From the NCBI GenBank assembly GCA_030147905.1, contig JASBUM010000598.1, positions 1-5,307 on the forward strand: a DNA stretch of 5,307 nucleotides, written 5' to 3'. The DNA is from Acidimangrovimonas sp. (lineage in GTDB: Bacteria > Pseudomonadota > Alphaproteobacteria > Rhodobacterales > Rhodobacteraceae). This document shows, one piece after another, positions 1 to 5,307 of the stretch; positions within the stretch are counted from its first letter, which is position 1, and the number at the start of each line of letters is the position of its first letter. Position numbers and translations under genes: made by a program. The notes beneath the pieces are model-generated. The model ran no database searches. It saw only the letters and a program-made list of their open reading frames with translations, and was not told the DNA's origin.

Positions 1-3000
1 ACCGGCACGCCGAGATTGATCTGCGGCGCCCATTGGTCGTCGGCGGGTGCAAGGCCGTCGATCTCGCCCGACTTGATCTTGGCGATCGTCTCCTCGAGCA
101 TGGATTGATACAGCTCGTAGCCGACCTCGTTGATATGGCCCGACTGTTCCTCGCCCAGGATGTTGCCGGCACCGCGCAGGTCGAGATCCTGGCTGGCGAG
201 GGTGAAGCCCGCGCCGAGATTGTCCAGCGACCCCAGCAGCCGCAGCCGTTTGAGCGCCTGATCGGTCAGCGGCGCGCGCGGGCGGGTGGTGAGATAGCAA
301 TAGGCGCGCGTTTTCGAGCGGCCGACGCGCCCGCGGATCTGGTAGAGCTGCGCGAGGCCGAACATGTCGGCGCGGTGCACGACCATGGTGTTGGCGGTGG
401 GGATGTCCAGCCCGCTCTCGACGATCGTGGTGGCCAGCAGCACGTCGAACTTGCCGTCATAGAAAGCGTTCATCCGCTCGTCGAGCGTGCCAGCCGCCAT
501 CTGGCCGTGGGCCACGGCGACCGAGACCTCGGGCACTTCCTCGGCCAGGAACTGCTCGATCTCCGGCAGGTCGGCGACCCGCGGGACGACGAAGAAGCTC
601 TGCCCGCCGCGGTAATGTTCGCGCAACAGCGCCTCGCGGATCGTGACGGTATCGAATTCCGATACATAGGTGCGGATCGCCAGCCGGTCGATCGGCGGCG
701 TGCCGATGATCGACAGGTCGCGCACACCGCTGAGCGACAGTTGCAGGGTCCGCGGGATCGGTGTCGCGGTCAGCGTCAGCACGTGGATGTTCGAACGCAC
801 TTCCTTCAGCCGTTCCTTGTGGGCGACGCCGAAATGCTGTTCCTCGTCGATCACCATCAGGCCGAGATTGGCGAAGCGGACCGACTTGGCCAGAACCGCA
901 TGGGTGCCCACGACGATGTCCACCGTGCCGTCCGCCAGCCCGGCGCGGGTTTCGGCCGCCTCGCGCGCGGAGACGAAACGCGACAGCGCCCGGACCTTGA
1001 TCGGAAAGCCCCGGAACCGTTCGGCGAAGGCCTTGTGGTGCTGGCGCGCAAGCAGCGTCGTGGGCGCGACCACCGCCACCTGCGTGCCCGACATCGCCGC
1101 CACGAAGGCCGCGCGCATCGCCACCTCGGTCTTGCCGAAGCCCACGTCGCCCACCACCAGCCGGTCCATCGGGTTGCCCGCGCCGAGATCGCGCAGCACA
1201 TCCTCGATCGCGCCCAGTTGGTCGTCGGTCTCCTGATAGGGAAAGCGCGCGGCGAACGCTTCCCAGGCCGAATGCTGCACCTCCAGCACGGGCGCGTGGC
1301 GCAGGTGCCTTTCGGCCGCGACCCGGATCAGACGGTCGGCGATCTCGCGGATGCGTTCCTTCAGCCGCGCCTTGCGGGCCTGCCACGCGCCGCCGCCGAG
1401 CCGGTCCAGCAACCCTTCCTCGTGGCCGTAGCGGCTGAGCAGCTCGATGTTCTCGACCGGCAGGTACAGCCGCGCGCCCTCGGCATATTCGAGCGCGATG
1501 CATTCATGCGGCGCACCCAGCGCGGTGATCGTCTCGAGCCCCATGTAGCGGCCGATGCCGTGATCGACATGCACCACCAGATCGCCGGGGCTGAGCGATT
1601 GCGCCTCGGTCAGGAAATTCTCCGCCCGCTTGCGCCTGCGCGCCCGTCCGATCAGCCGGTCGCCGAGCACGTCCTGCTCGGAGATCACCGTCAGGCCCGG
1701 CGCCTCGAACCCGTGATCGAGCGCCCAGACCACCTGATAGAGCCCGCCGCGCCCCTCGCCGATCGCGCGGGCATCCGCCAGCGGTTGCGCATCATGGATG
1801 CCCTCATCCTCCAGCAATCCCCGCAGACGTTCGCGCGCGCCTTCCGAATAGCTGGCAAGAACCACCGCGCCTTCCTTGCGTCTTGCGCGAATATGGTCTG
1901 ACAACGCACCGAAAAGACTTACGTTTTCAAGCTGGCGTTCGGGGGCGAAATTGCGCCCGATCCGTCCGCCCGCGTCGATGACGCCGGGGCCCGGCGCCTG
2001 TCCCAGCGGGCTGAGCTGGACGACCCGGCGCTCGGCCAGCGCCGCCTGCCAGGCGTCGTCGTCGAGATAGAGCAGGTCGGGCGGCGCGGGCTTGTAGACG
2101 CTGTCGATCCGGCCCTTGGCCGTCATTGCCTCGCGCCGCGCCTCGTACTGGTCGGCGATCGCCTCGCCGCGCGCCAGCCGCGCCGGGGTCAGCTGGTCGT
2201 CGAGCATCACCGAGGCGCCGGGCAGATAGTCGAACAGGGTCTCCAGCCGCTCGTGGAAGAAGCCCAGCCAATGTTCCATCCCTTGCGCCTTGCGCCCGGC
2301 ACTTATCGCCTCATATAGCGGATCGGCCGCGCCGCTGGCACCGAAGGCGATACGGTAGTTCTGGCGGAACCGGGTGATCGACGGCTCATCGAGGATGACC
2401 TCGGACACCGGCGCCAGTTCCACCGATTGCAGGCTGTCGGTGCTGCGCTGGCTTGCGGGGTCGAAGCGGCGCGCCCCGTCCAACACGTCGCCGAAGAAGT
2501 CGAGCCGCACCGGCCCGCCCGCACCCGGCGGGTAGATGTCGACGATCCCGCCGCGCAGGGCGTAATCGCCGGGCTCGGACACGGTTGAGGTCTGCGAAAA
2601 GCCCATCCGCACCAGAAACGTCCTGAGCGCGCCCTCGTCGACCCGCTCCCCCACCCGCACGGCAAAGCTCGCCTCGGACAGCGTCGCGCGGGCCGGCACG
2701 CGCTGCGTCGCGGCGTTGAGCGTGGTCAGCACCACCAGCGGCCCCGTTGCCGTGCTGGTCAGCGCGGCGAGCGTCGCCATCCGCTGGGCCGAGATCTCCG
2801 CATTGGGCGAGATCCGGTCATAAGGCAGGCAGTCCCAGGCGGGAAAGGTCAGTACCGCGGCCTCCGGCGCGAAGAAGGCCAGCGCCTGGCGCATCGCCTC
2901 CATCCGCTTGTCGTCGCGCGCGACATGGATGACGGGCGCGCCGCGGCGGCCGGCTTCGGCGAACAGAAGGCGCGCGTCGAACCCCTCGGGCGCGCCCCCC

Positions 3001-3026
3001 ATCAGGATCTGCTTGGAATCGGGCAT
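1..3026 (-). CDS. mfd: Transcription-repair coupling factor Mfd (C-terminus beyond the window)
   Basis: Mfd is a cytoplasmic ATP-dependent DNA translocase. It pushes or removes RNA polymerase stalled at lesions and recruits UvrA for nucleotide excision repair. One uninterrupted frame gives 1008 residues and is still open at the left edge; the family is usually about 1150 residues, so most of the C-terminal domain is missing. Visible modules, in order: a UvrB-like N-terminal part with the degenerate nucleotide loop GGAPEGFD (about residues 10-17) and LDFFGD (about 175-180); the RNA-polymerase-interacting domain with VHVDHGIGRYMG (about 485-496); a superfamily 2 motor with Walker A GDVGFGKTE (Lys632), Walker B DEEQ (727-730), TATPIPRT (about 753-760) and QIRGRVGRS (896-904); and the translocation motif RGAGNILG (951-958). 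The ATG at 3026 is preceded by a weak AGG (3035-3037, minus strand) 8 bases upstream. All catalytic motifs are intact and the identification is secure. Confidence 0.97.
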   Translation of the reverse strand, partial: MPDSKQILMGGAPEGFDARLLFAEAGRRGAPVIHVARDDKRMEAMRQALAFFAPEAAVLTFPAWDCLPYDRISPNAEISAQRMATLAALTSTATGPLVVLTTLNAATQRVPARATLSEASFAVRVGERVDEGALRTFLVRMGFSQTSTVSEPGDYALRGGIVDIYPPGAGGPVRLDFFGDVLDGARRFDPASQRSTDSLQSVELAPVSEVILDEPSITRFRQNYRIAFGASGAADPLYEAISAGRKAQGMEHWLGFFHERLETLFDYLPGASVMLDDQLTPARLARGEAIADQYEARREAMTAKGRIDSVYKPAPPDLLYLDDDAWQAALAERRVVQLSPLGQAPGPGVIDAGGRIGRNFAPERQLENVSLFGALSDHIRARRKEGAVVLASYSEGARERLRGLLEDEGIHDAQPLADARAIGEGRGGLYQVVWALDHGFEAPGLTVISEQDVLGDRLIGRARRRKRAENFLTEAQSLSPGDLVVHVDHGIGRYMGLETITALGAPHECIALEYAEGARLYLPVENIELLSRYGHEEGLLDRLGGGAWQARKARLKERIREIADRLIRVAAERHLRHAPVLEVQHSAWEAFAARFPYQETDDQLGAIEDVLRDLGAGNPMDRLVVGDVGFGKTEVAMRAAFVAAMSGTQVAVVAPTTLLARQHHKAFAERFRGFPIKVRALSRFVSAREAAETRAGLADGTVDIVVGTHAVLAKSVRFANLGLMVIDEEQHFGVAHKERLKEVRSNIHVLTLTATPIPRTLQLSLSGVRDLSIIGTPPIDRLAIRTYVSEFDTVTIREALLREHYRGGQSFFVVPRVADLPEIEQFLAEEVPEVSVAVAHGQMAAGTLDERMNAFYDGKFDVLLATTIVESGLDIPTANTMVVHRADMFGLAQLYQIRGRVGRSKTRAYCYLTTRPRAPLTDQALKRLRLLGSLDNLGAGFTLASQDLDLRGAGNILGEEQSGHINEVGYELYQSMLEETIAKIKSGEIDGLAPADDQWAPQINLGVP

Positions 3027-3056
3027 GGCGGTGACCTAACGACGGGCGCGGCGTTG

Positions 3057-3584
3057 TCAATGGGGCAGCAGGGGCAGATGGAGGTTGTGATACATCCCCC
3101 ACATCGCCGTGACGAAGATCGCCACGAAGCCGACCGCCTGGGTCGCCAGCCGGTGACGGGACAATTCGCGCCACAAGGCCGGCCCCTGCTGTGCGTCGCG
3201 CGCGATCCGCGCAGCCCGGCGCAGGCCCCAGGCCGAGACCGCCGCCAGCGGCGCCAGCAGCAGAAACAGCGCCTGGGCGAATTCTATCCCGTAGTAGAAC
3301 CCCAGCATCGCCAGCGCCGTCATCACCGCGCTGACGATCGCCAGCAGCGACACCCCCGAGCGCCGCGCGATGAACAGCCGCCGGCGCATCTGGACCGCGG
3401 CCAGCAGTTCGAGGTCGCGTTCCGCCTCGCCGCCGTGGCGGCGGGCGCGCAACACCATGTCATAGGGCACCCCCAGCACGAAATGGCTGGCCTGCGACCA
3501 GGCCAGCGCGATGGTGATCCAGAACCACAGGTTGGAAAACGATCTCAGGTCGATGAGATCGGCGATGGTGCGATACACCTGCAC
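3057..3584 (-). CDS. Conserved four-helix inner-membrane protein of unknown function
   Basis: This encodes 175 residues. The GTG start was chosen because GAGGGA sits 7 bases upstream and the protein then begins with a compact amphipathic stretch (TIADLIDLRSFSNLW). A longer frame from a TTG at 3686 lacks a ribosome binding site and adds only an arginine-rich tail. Four hydrophobic segments are visible, at about 18-39, 76-98, 103-121 and 149-168. A charged, arginine-rich loop (about 46-75) separates the first two, and a second basic loop (122-146) separates the last two. There is no cleavable signal. Distinctive stretches are ASHFVLGVPYDMV, GFYYGIEFAQA and the C-terminal VTAMWGMYHN. The stop lies 30 bases before the mfd start on the same strand, so the two probably share a transcript. 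From memory, similar proteins in Rhodobacteraceae are sometimes labelled 'component of SufBCD complex'. Nothing in this sequence supports an iron-sulfur role, so I leave the function open. Confidence 0.85.
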   Translation of the reverse strand: MQVYRTIADLIDLRSFSNLWFWITIALAWSQASHFVLGVPYDMVLRARRHGGEAERDLELLAAVQMRRRLFIARRSGVSLLAIVSAVMTALAMLGFYYGIEFAQALFLLLAPLAAVSAWGLRRAARIARDAQQGPALWRELSRHRLATQAVGFVAIFVTAMWGMYHNLHLPLLPH

Positions 3585-3591
3585 TGTGTCG

Positions 3592-3597
3592 TCCCTC
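3592..3597 (-). promoter_or_regulatory. Ribosome binding site fixing the GTG start of the membrane protein
   Basis: On the minus strand this reads GAGGGA, a close match to the anti-Shine-Dalgarno complement, with a 7-base spacer to the GTG at 3584. It decides between that start and the longer frame beginning at the TTG at 3686, which has no such sequence. Confidence 0.75.
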
Positions 3598-3629
3598 TTT
3601 GCGCGGCGGCGCGAGACTAGCCCCGGCCG

Positions 3630-3647
3630 AAGGGAATTCCTACCCTT
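3630..3647. repeat. Inverted repeat with nested GGAATTCC palindrome in the divergent spacer
   Basis: AAGGG (3630-3634) and CCCTT (3643-3647) are perfect inverted arms around an 8-base centre. Overlapping them is the perfect 8-base palindrome GGAATTCC (3633-3640). The element is AT-richer than its surroundings and abuts the TTGAGA hexamer at 3646. Its position would suit an operator serving one or both divergent genes, but I recognise no regulator consensus, and short palindromes of this size can arise by chance. Confidence 0.35.
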
Positions 3648-3692
3648 GAGATGAACACCGATCCGTGCCACCCATCGGGCATGCAACAGCCC

Positions 3693-3696
3693 GAGG
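3693..3696 (+). promoter_or_regulatory. Ribosome binding site fixing the hemB ATG
   Basis: GAGG sits 7 bases before the ATG at 3704. It supports that start over the in-frame GTG at 3665, which would add 13 residues and has no comparable upstream sequence. Confidence 0.65.
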
Positions 3697-3703
3697 CAAA
3701 GCC

Positions 3704-4720
3704 ATGCCCGCCCCCCTGTCCGGCCTTCAGGCCCCCTTCCCCGCCACCCGCTTTCGCCGCACGCGCGCCTCGGCCGCCCTGCGCGACCTGACGCAGGAAC
3801 ACCGGCTGTCGGTGCGCAACCTGATCTGGCCGGTGTTCATCCGTGCCGGAGAGGACACCGCCGAGCCGATCGCCTCGATGCCCGATGTCTGCCGGCTGAC
3901 GCTCGACCGGCTGGTGCCGGCCGCGCGCGCGGTCCATGATCTGGGGATCCCGGCGATCTGTCTTTTTCCCTACACCGATCCCGCCGGGCGGACCCAAGAC
4001 TGCGCCGAGGCATGGAACCCCGACAACCTGACCAACCGCGCGATCCGCATGCTGAAGGATGCGGTGCCGGAACTGGCGGTGATGACCGATATCGCGCTCG
4101 ATCCCTACAACGCCGACGGCCATGACGGTTTCGTCCGCGAGGGCCGGATCGTCAACGACGAGACGGTCGAGGCGCTGGTGCGCATGGCGCTGGCGCAGGC
4201 CGAGGCGGGCGCCGACATCCTGGGGCCCTCGGACATGATGGACGGCCGCATCGGCGCGATGCGCCGCGCGCTGGAGGAGGCCGGGCATCAGGATGTGGCG
4301 ATCCTGTCCTATTCGGCCAAATACGCCTCCTCCTTCTACGGGCCGTTCCGCGATGCGGTGGGGGCCACCGGCGCGCTCAAGGGCGACAAGAAGACCTACC
4401 AGATGAATCCGGGCAATTCCGACGAGGCGCTGCGGTTGGTGGCGCGCGATCTGGCCGAGGGCGCCGACATGGTGATGGTCAAGCCCGGGATGCCCTATCT
4501 CGACATCTGCCGGCGGGTGAAGGACGCCTTCGGCGTGCCGACCTACGCCTATCAGGTCTCGGGCGAATACGCGATGATCCGCGCCGCGGGCGATCGCGGC
4601 TGGATCGACACGGAAAAGGCGATGGCCGAAAGCCTGCTGGCCTTTCGCCGCGCCGGCTGCGACGGGATCCTGACCTATTTCGCCCCGGCGATGGCGCGGC
4701 TTCTGGCCGAGACCGGCTGA
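3704..4720 (+). CDS. hemB: Porphobilinogen synthase (delta-aminolevulinic acid dehydratase), cysteine-free metal-site type
   Basis: HemB condenses two 5-aminolevulinate molecules into porphobilinogen in the cytoplasm. This is the first common step to heme, siroheme, cobalamin and, in phototrophs, bacteriochlorophyll. The gene encodes 338 residues, normal for the family. Both active-site lysines are present: Lys206 in SYSAKYASSFYGPFRDA and the Schiff-base Lys260 in MVMVKPGMPYLD. The metal-site segment (129-142) reads DIALDPYNADGHDG: the three zinc-ligand cysteine positions of zinc enzymes are Ala131, Asp133 and Asp141, so this is not a zinc enzyme. Position 245, where enzymes with an allosteric magnesium carry a glutamate (Glu245 in Pseudomonas aeruginosa numbering), is leucine. 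The N-terminal arm (ATRFRRTRAS) resembles that used for oligomer contacts in the family. The enzyme looks complete and functional. It appears to form a single-gene unit, divergent from the mfd unit and closed by a terminator. Confidence 0.97.
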   Translation: MPAPLSGLQAPFPATRFRRTRASAALRDLTQEHRLSVRNLIWPVFIRAGEDTAEPIASMPDVCRLTLDRLVPAARAVHDLGIPAICLFPYTDPAGRTQDCAEAWNPDNLTNRAIRMLKDAVPELAVMTDIALDPYNADGHDGFVREGRIVNDETVEALVRMALAQAEAGADILGPSDMMDGRIGAMRRALEEAGHQDVAILSYSAKYASSFYGPFRDAVGATGALKGDKKTYQMNPGNSDEALRLVARDLAEGADMVMVKPGMPYLDICRRVKDAFGVPTYAYQVSGEYAMIRAAGDRGWIDTEKAMAESLLAFRRAGCDGILTYFAPAMARLLAETG

Positions 4721-4740
4721 CCTCGCGCCGGCGGTTGGCG

Positions 4741-4771
4741 CCCGGCCGCGCCGGGGCGGCTTCTTCTCGTT
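4741..4771 (+). terminator. Likely intrinsic terminator of hemB
   Basis: CCCGGC (4741-4746) and GCCGGG (4750-4755) form a perfect six-pair GC stem with a CGC loop, beginning 20 bases after the hemB stop. The downstream tract 4761-4771 reads TTCTTCTCGTT, which is T-rich but not a clean T run. Inverted GC repeats are common at this base composition. The placement just after the stop and the pyrimidine-rich tail support the call. Confidence 0.55.
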
Positions 4772-4810
4772 GCAGCCTGCCCCCGGCGGGTTTCGCGCGC
4801 GCGATTGCTG

Positions 4811-4839
4811 GTGACAGCCCCGGCAAAAGCCACTATCCT
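4811..4839 (+). promoter_or_regulatory. Sigma-70-type promoter for the SYLF lipoprotein gene
   Basis: GTGACA (4811-4816) matches the -35 consensus TTGACA at five of six positions. An exact 17-base spacer separates it from TATCCT (4834-4839), which matches TATAAT at four of six. Transcription would start near 4846 and leave a leader of about 100 bases before the ATG at 4945. This is the best promoter-like pair in the window, and it shows that the downstream gene need not depend on hemB transcription. Confidence 0.55.
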
Positions 4840-4853
4840 TTGTGCCGGCGGAA

Positions 4854-4884
4854 CTTGCGGACGCATCATGGGCAAATCCGCAAG
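4854..4884 (+). promoter_or_regulatory. Hairpin in the leader of the SYLF lipoprotein gene
   Basis: CTTGCGGA (4854-4861) and TCCGCAAG (4877-4884) are perfect 8-base complements around a 15-base loop. The stem would begin about 8 bases after the predicted transcription start. No T run follows, so it is not a typical terminator. It could stabilise the 5' end of the message, influence translation, or act as a DNA operator. An ATG lies in the loop (4868-4870) and opens a 26-codon frame. No known riboswitch class is recognised. Confidence 0.45.
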
Positions 4885-4932
4885 GATCGAGGCAAGACGG
4901 CAAGAAACGAAGAACAATCCGGAAGGCAGAGC

Positions 4933-4937
4933 AGAGG
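4933..4937 (+). promoter_or_regulatory. Ribosome binding site of the SYLF lipoprotein gene
   Basis: AGAGG with a 7-base spacer to the ATG at 4945, inside a purine-rich stretch (about 4885-4937). The placement is close to ideal and fixes the start. The resulting protein opens directly with a complete export signal. Confidence 0.75.
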
Positions 4938-4944
4938 TAATCCG

Positions 4945-5307
4945 ATGAACACTTTCACCCGGCGGGGTTTTCTCATCGGCGCGGGATCCAGCGTCGGACT
5001 GACGGCGGCATGTGGCAATGGAATCGGAAGTAGCGGCGCGGCGCTGATCGATGCGCGCGTCGACGCGACGATCCGCTATCTTCATCAGAATTATCCCGGC
5101 ACCGACGATCTGCGGCGCAAGGCGGTCGGCATTCTCTACATGCCGCTGATCACCGAGGCCGGGTTCGGAATCGGCGGCGCCTACGGGCGCGGGGCGCTGC
5201 GCATCAACGGCGTGACGGTGGACTATTATTCCGCCACCCGGGCCACGATCGGCCTGCAGATCGGCGCCCAGCAATATGCGCATGTGCTTTATTTCATGAC
5301 CCCCGCG
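4945..5307 (+). CDS. SYLF/Ysc84-domain lipid-binding lipoprotein, Tat-type signal (C-terminus beyond the window)
   Basis: The first 121 residues are present and the frame is open at the right edge. Residues 5-11 read TRRGFLI, a close match to the twin-arginine export motif (S/T-R-R-x-F-L-K). A short hydrophobic stretch follows, then LTAAC with Cys23 as the candidate lipidated residue; Thr at -3 is not the favoured residue, so lipidation is likely but not certain. After a Gly/Ser linker (24-33), residues from about 34 match the SYLF (DUF500/Ysc84) fold: a helix (ALIDARVDATIRYLHQNYPG), then AVGILYMPLITEAGFGIGGAYGRGAL, VDYYSATRATIGLQIGAQQYAHVLYFM. SYLF domains bind phosphoinositides in eukaryotes; the bacterial role is poorly defined and I infer only an envelope location. 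The gene has its own promoter-like pair and structured leader, so it is probably independent of hemB. Confidence 0.88.
   Translation, partial: MNTFTRRGFLIGAGSSVGLTAACGNGIGSSGAALIDARVDATIRYLHQNYPGTDDLRRKAVGILYMPLITEAGFGIGGAYGRGALRINGVTVDYYSATRATIGLQIGAQQYAHVLYFMTPA

Larger units (their letters stand above)
3585..3703. promoter_or_regulatory. Divergent spacer between the membrane protein/mfd unit and hemB
   Basis: This 119-base gap must hold the start signals for both directions. On the plus strand, TTGAGA (3646-3651) matches the -35 consensus at five of six positions, but there is no convincing -10 element 16-18 bases downstream. I see no clear sigma-70 pair on the minus strand. Promoters are therefore inferred from the divergent layout and not seen directly. 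A palindrome at 3630-3647 lies near the middle and is listed separately. Confidence 0.45.

Noticed and set aside
33..1901. 622-codon open frame on the plus strand opposite mfd
   Set aside because: It runs codon-for-codon antisense to the conserved mfd frame. In GC-rich genes this register is often free of stops. The translation is arginine-, alanine- and histidine-rich with no recognisable domain, while the minus strand carries every Mfd motif.
1..3026. Possible frameshift or disruption in mfd
   Set aside because: Reading the minus strand from the ATG at 3026 through the Walker A, Walker B, GRVGR and RGAGNILG motifs to the left edge keeps a single frame with no internal stop.
3057..3686. Longer membrane protein (209 residues) from a TTG at 3686
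   Set aside because: It lacks a ribosome binding site, uses a rare start and adds a basic, unconserved-looking tail. The GTG at 3584 has a strong GAGGGA at ideal spacing.
3665..4720. Longer hemB from the GTG at 3665
   Set aside because: The extra 13 residues do not resemble HemB N-termini as I recall them, and no ribosome binding site precedes the GTG. The ATG at 3704 has GAGG at a 7-base spacing.
4794..4803. Alternating CG run of 10 bases
   Set aside because: Expected by chance at this base composition; no associated structure or repeat family.
3617..4903. 428-codon open frame on the minus strand opposite hemB
   Set aside because: It is antisense to a complete, motif-bearing hemB, its product is low-complexity and shows no family resemblance, and it would run through the hemB terminator and the divergent spacer.
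4675..5283. 202-codon minus-strand frame opposite the SYLF gene and its leader
   Set aside because: It covers a terminator, a promoter and a leader as well as the SYLF coding region. The plus strand has the ribosome binding site, signal peptide and domain; the minus-strand product is featureless.

Overview
The window is about two-thirds G+C, with dense coding, GC-ending codons and GTG as well as ATG starts. Together with the protein sequences (a HemB with no metal-binding cysteines, a small four-helix membrane protein and a Tat-type SYLF lipoprotein), this points to an alphaproteobacterium, most likely of the Rhodobacteraceae/Rhodobacterales. That placement is inferred from remembered family features; no search was run.

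Layout. Positions 1-3026 (minus strand) hold nearly all of mfd, the transcription-repair coupling factor. Its C-terminal end, roughly the last 150 residues, lies beyond the left edge. Immediately upstream of mfd, on the same strand, 3057-3584 encodes a 175-residue integral membrane protein of unknown function. The 30-base gap suggests the two are co-transcribed, membrane gene first. A 119-base divergent spacer (3585-3703) carries start signals for both directions and a small AT-rich palindrome. On the plus strand, hemB (3704-4720) encodes a complete porphobilinogen synthase, followed by a likely intrinsic terminator. A good sigma-70-type promoter (4811-4839) and a structured leader of about 100 bases precede the last gene (4945 to the right edge), the N-terminal 121 residues of a SYLF/Ysc84-domain lipoprotein with a twin-arginine signal.

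How the parts relate. These are housekeeping genes: DNA repair during transcription (mfd), tetrapyrrole synthesis (hemB) and an envelope lipid-binding lipoprotein. I see no mobile element, CRISPR array, tRNA, rRNA or defence system. The points most worth following up are the absence of both the catalytic and the allosteric metal ligands in HemB, the uncharacterised membrane protein upstream of mfd, and the hairpin plus short overlapping reading frame in the leader of the SYLF gene.
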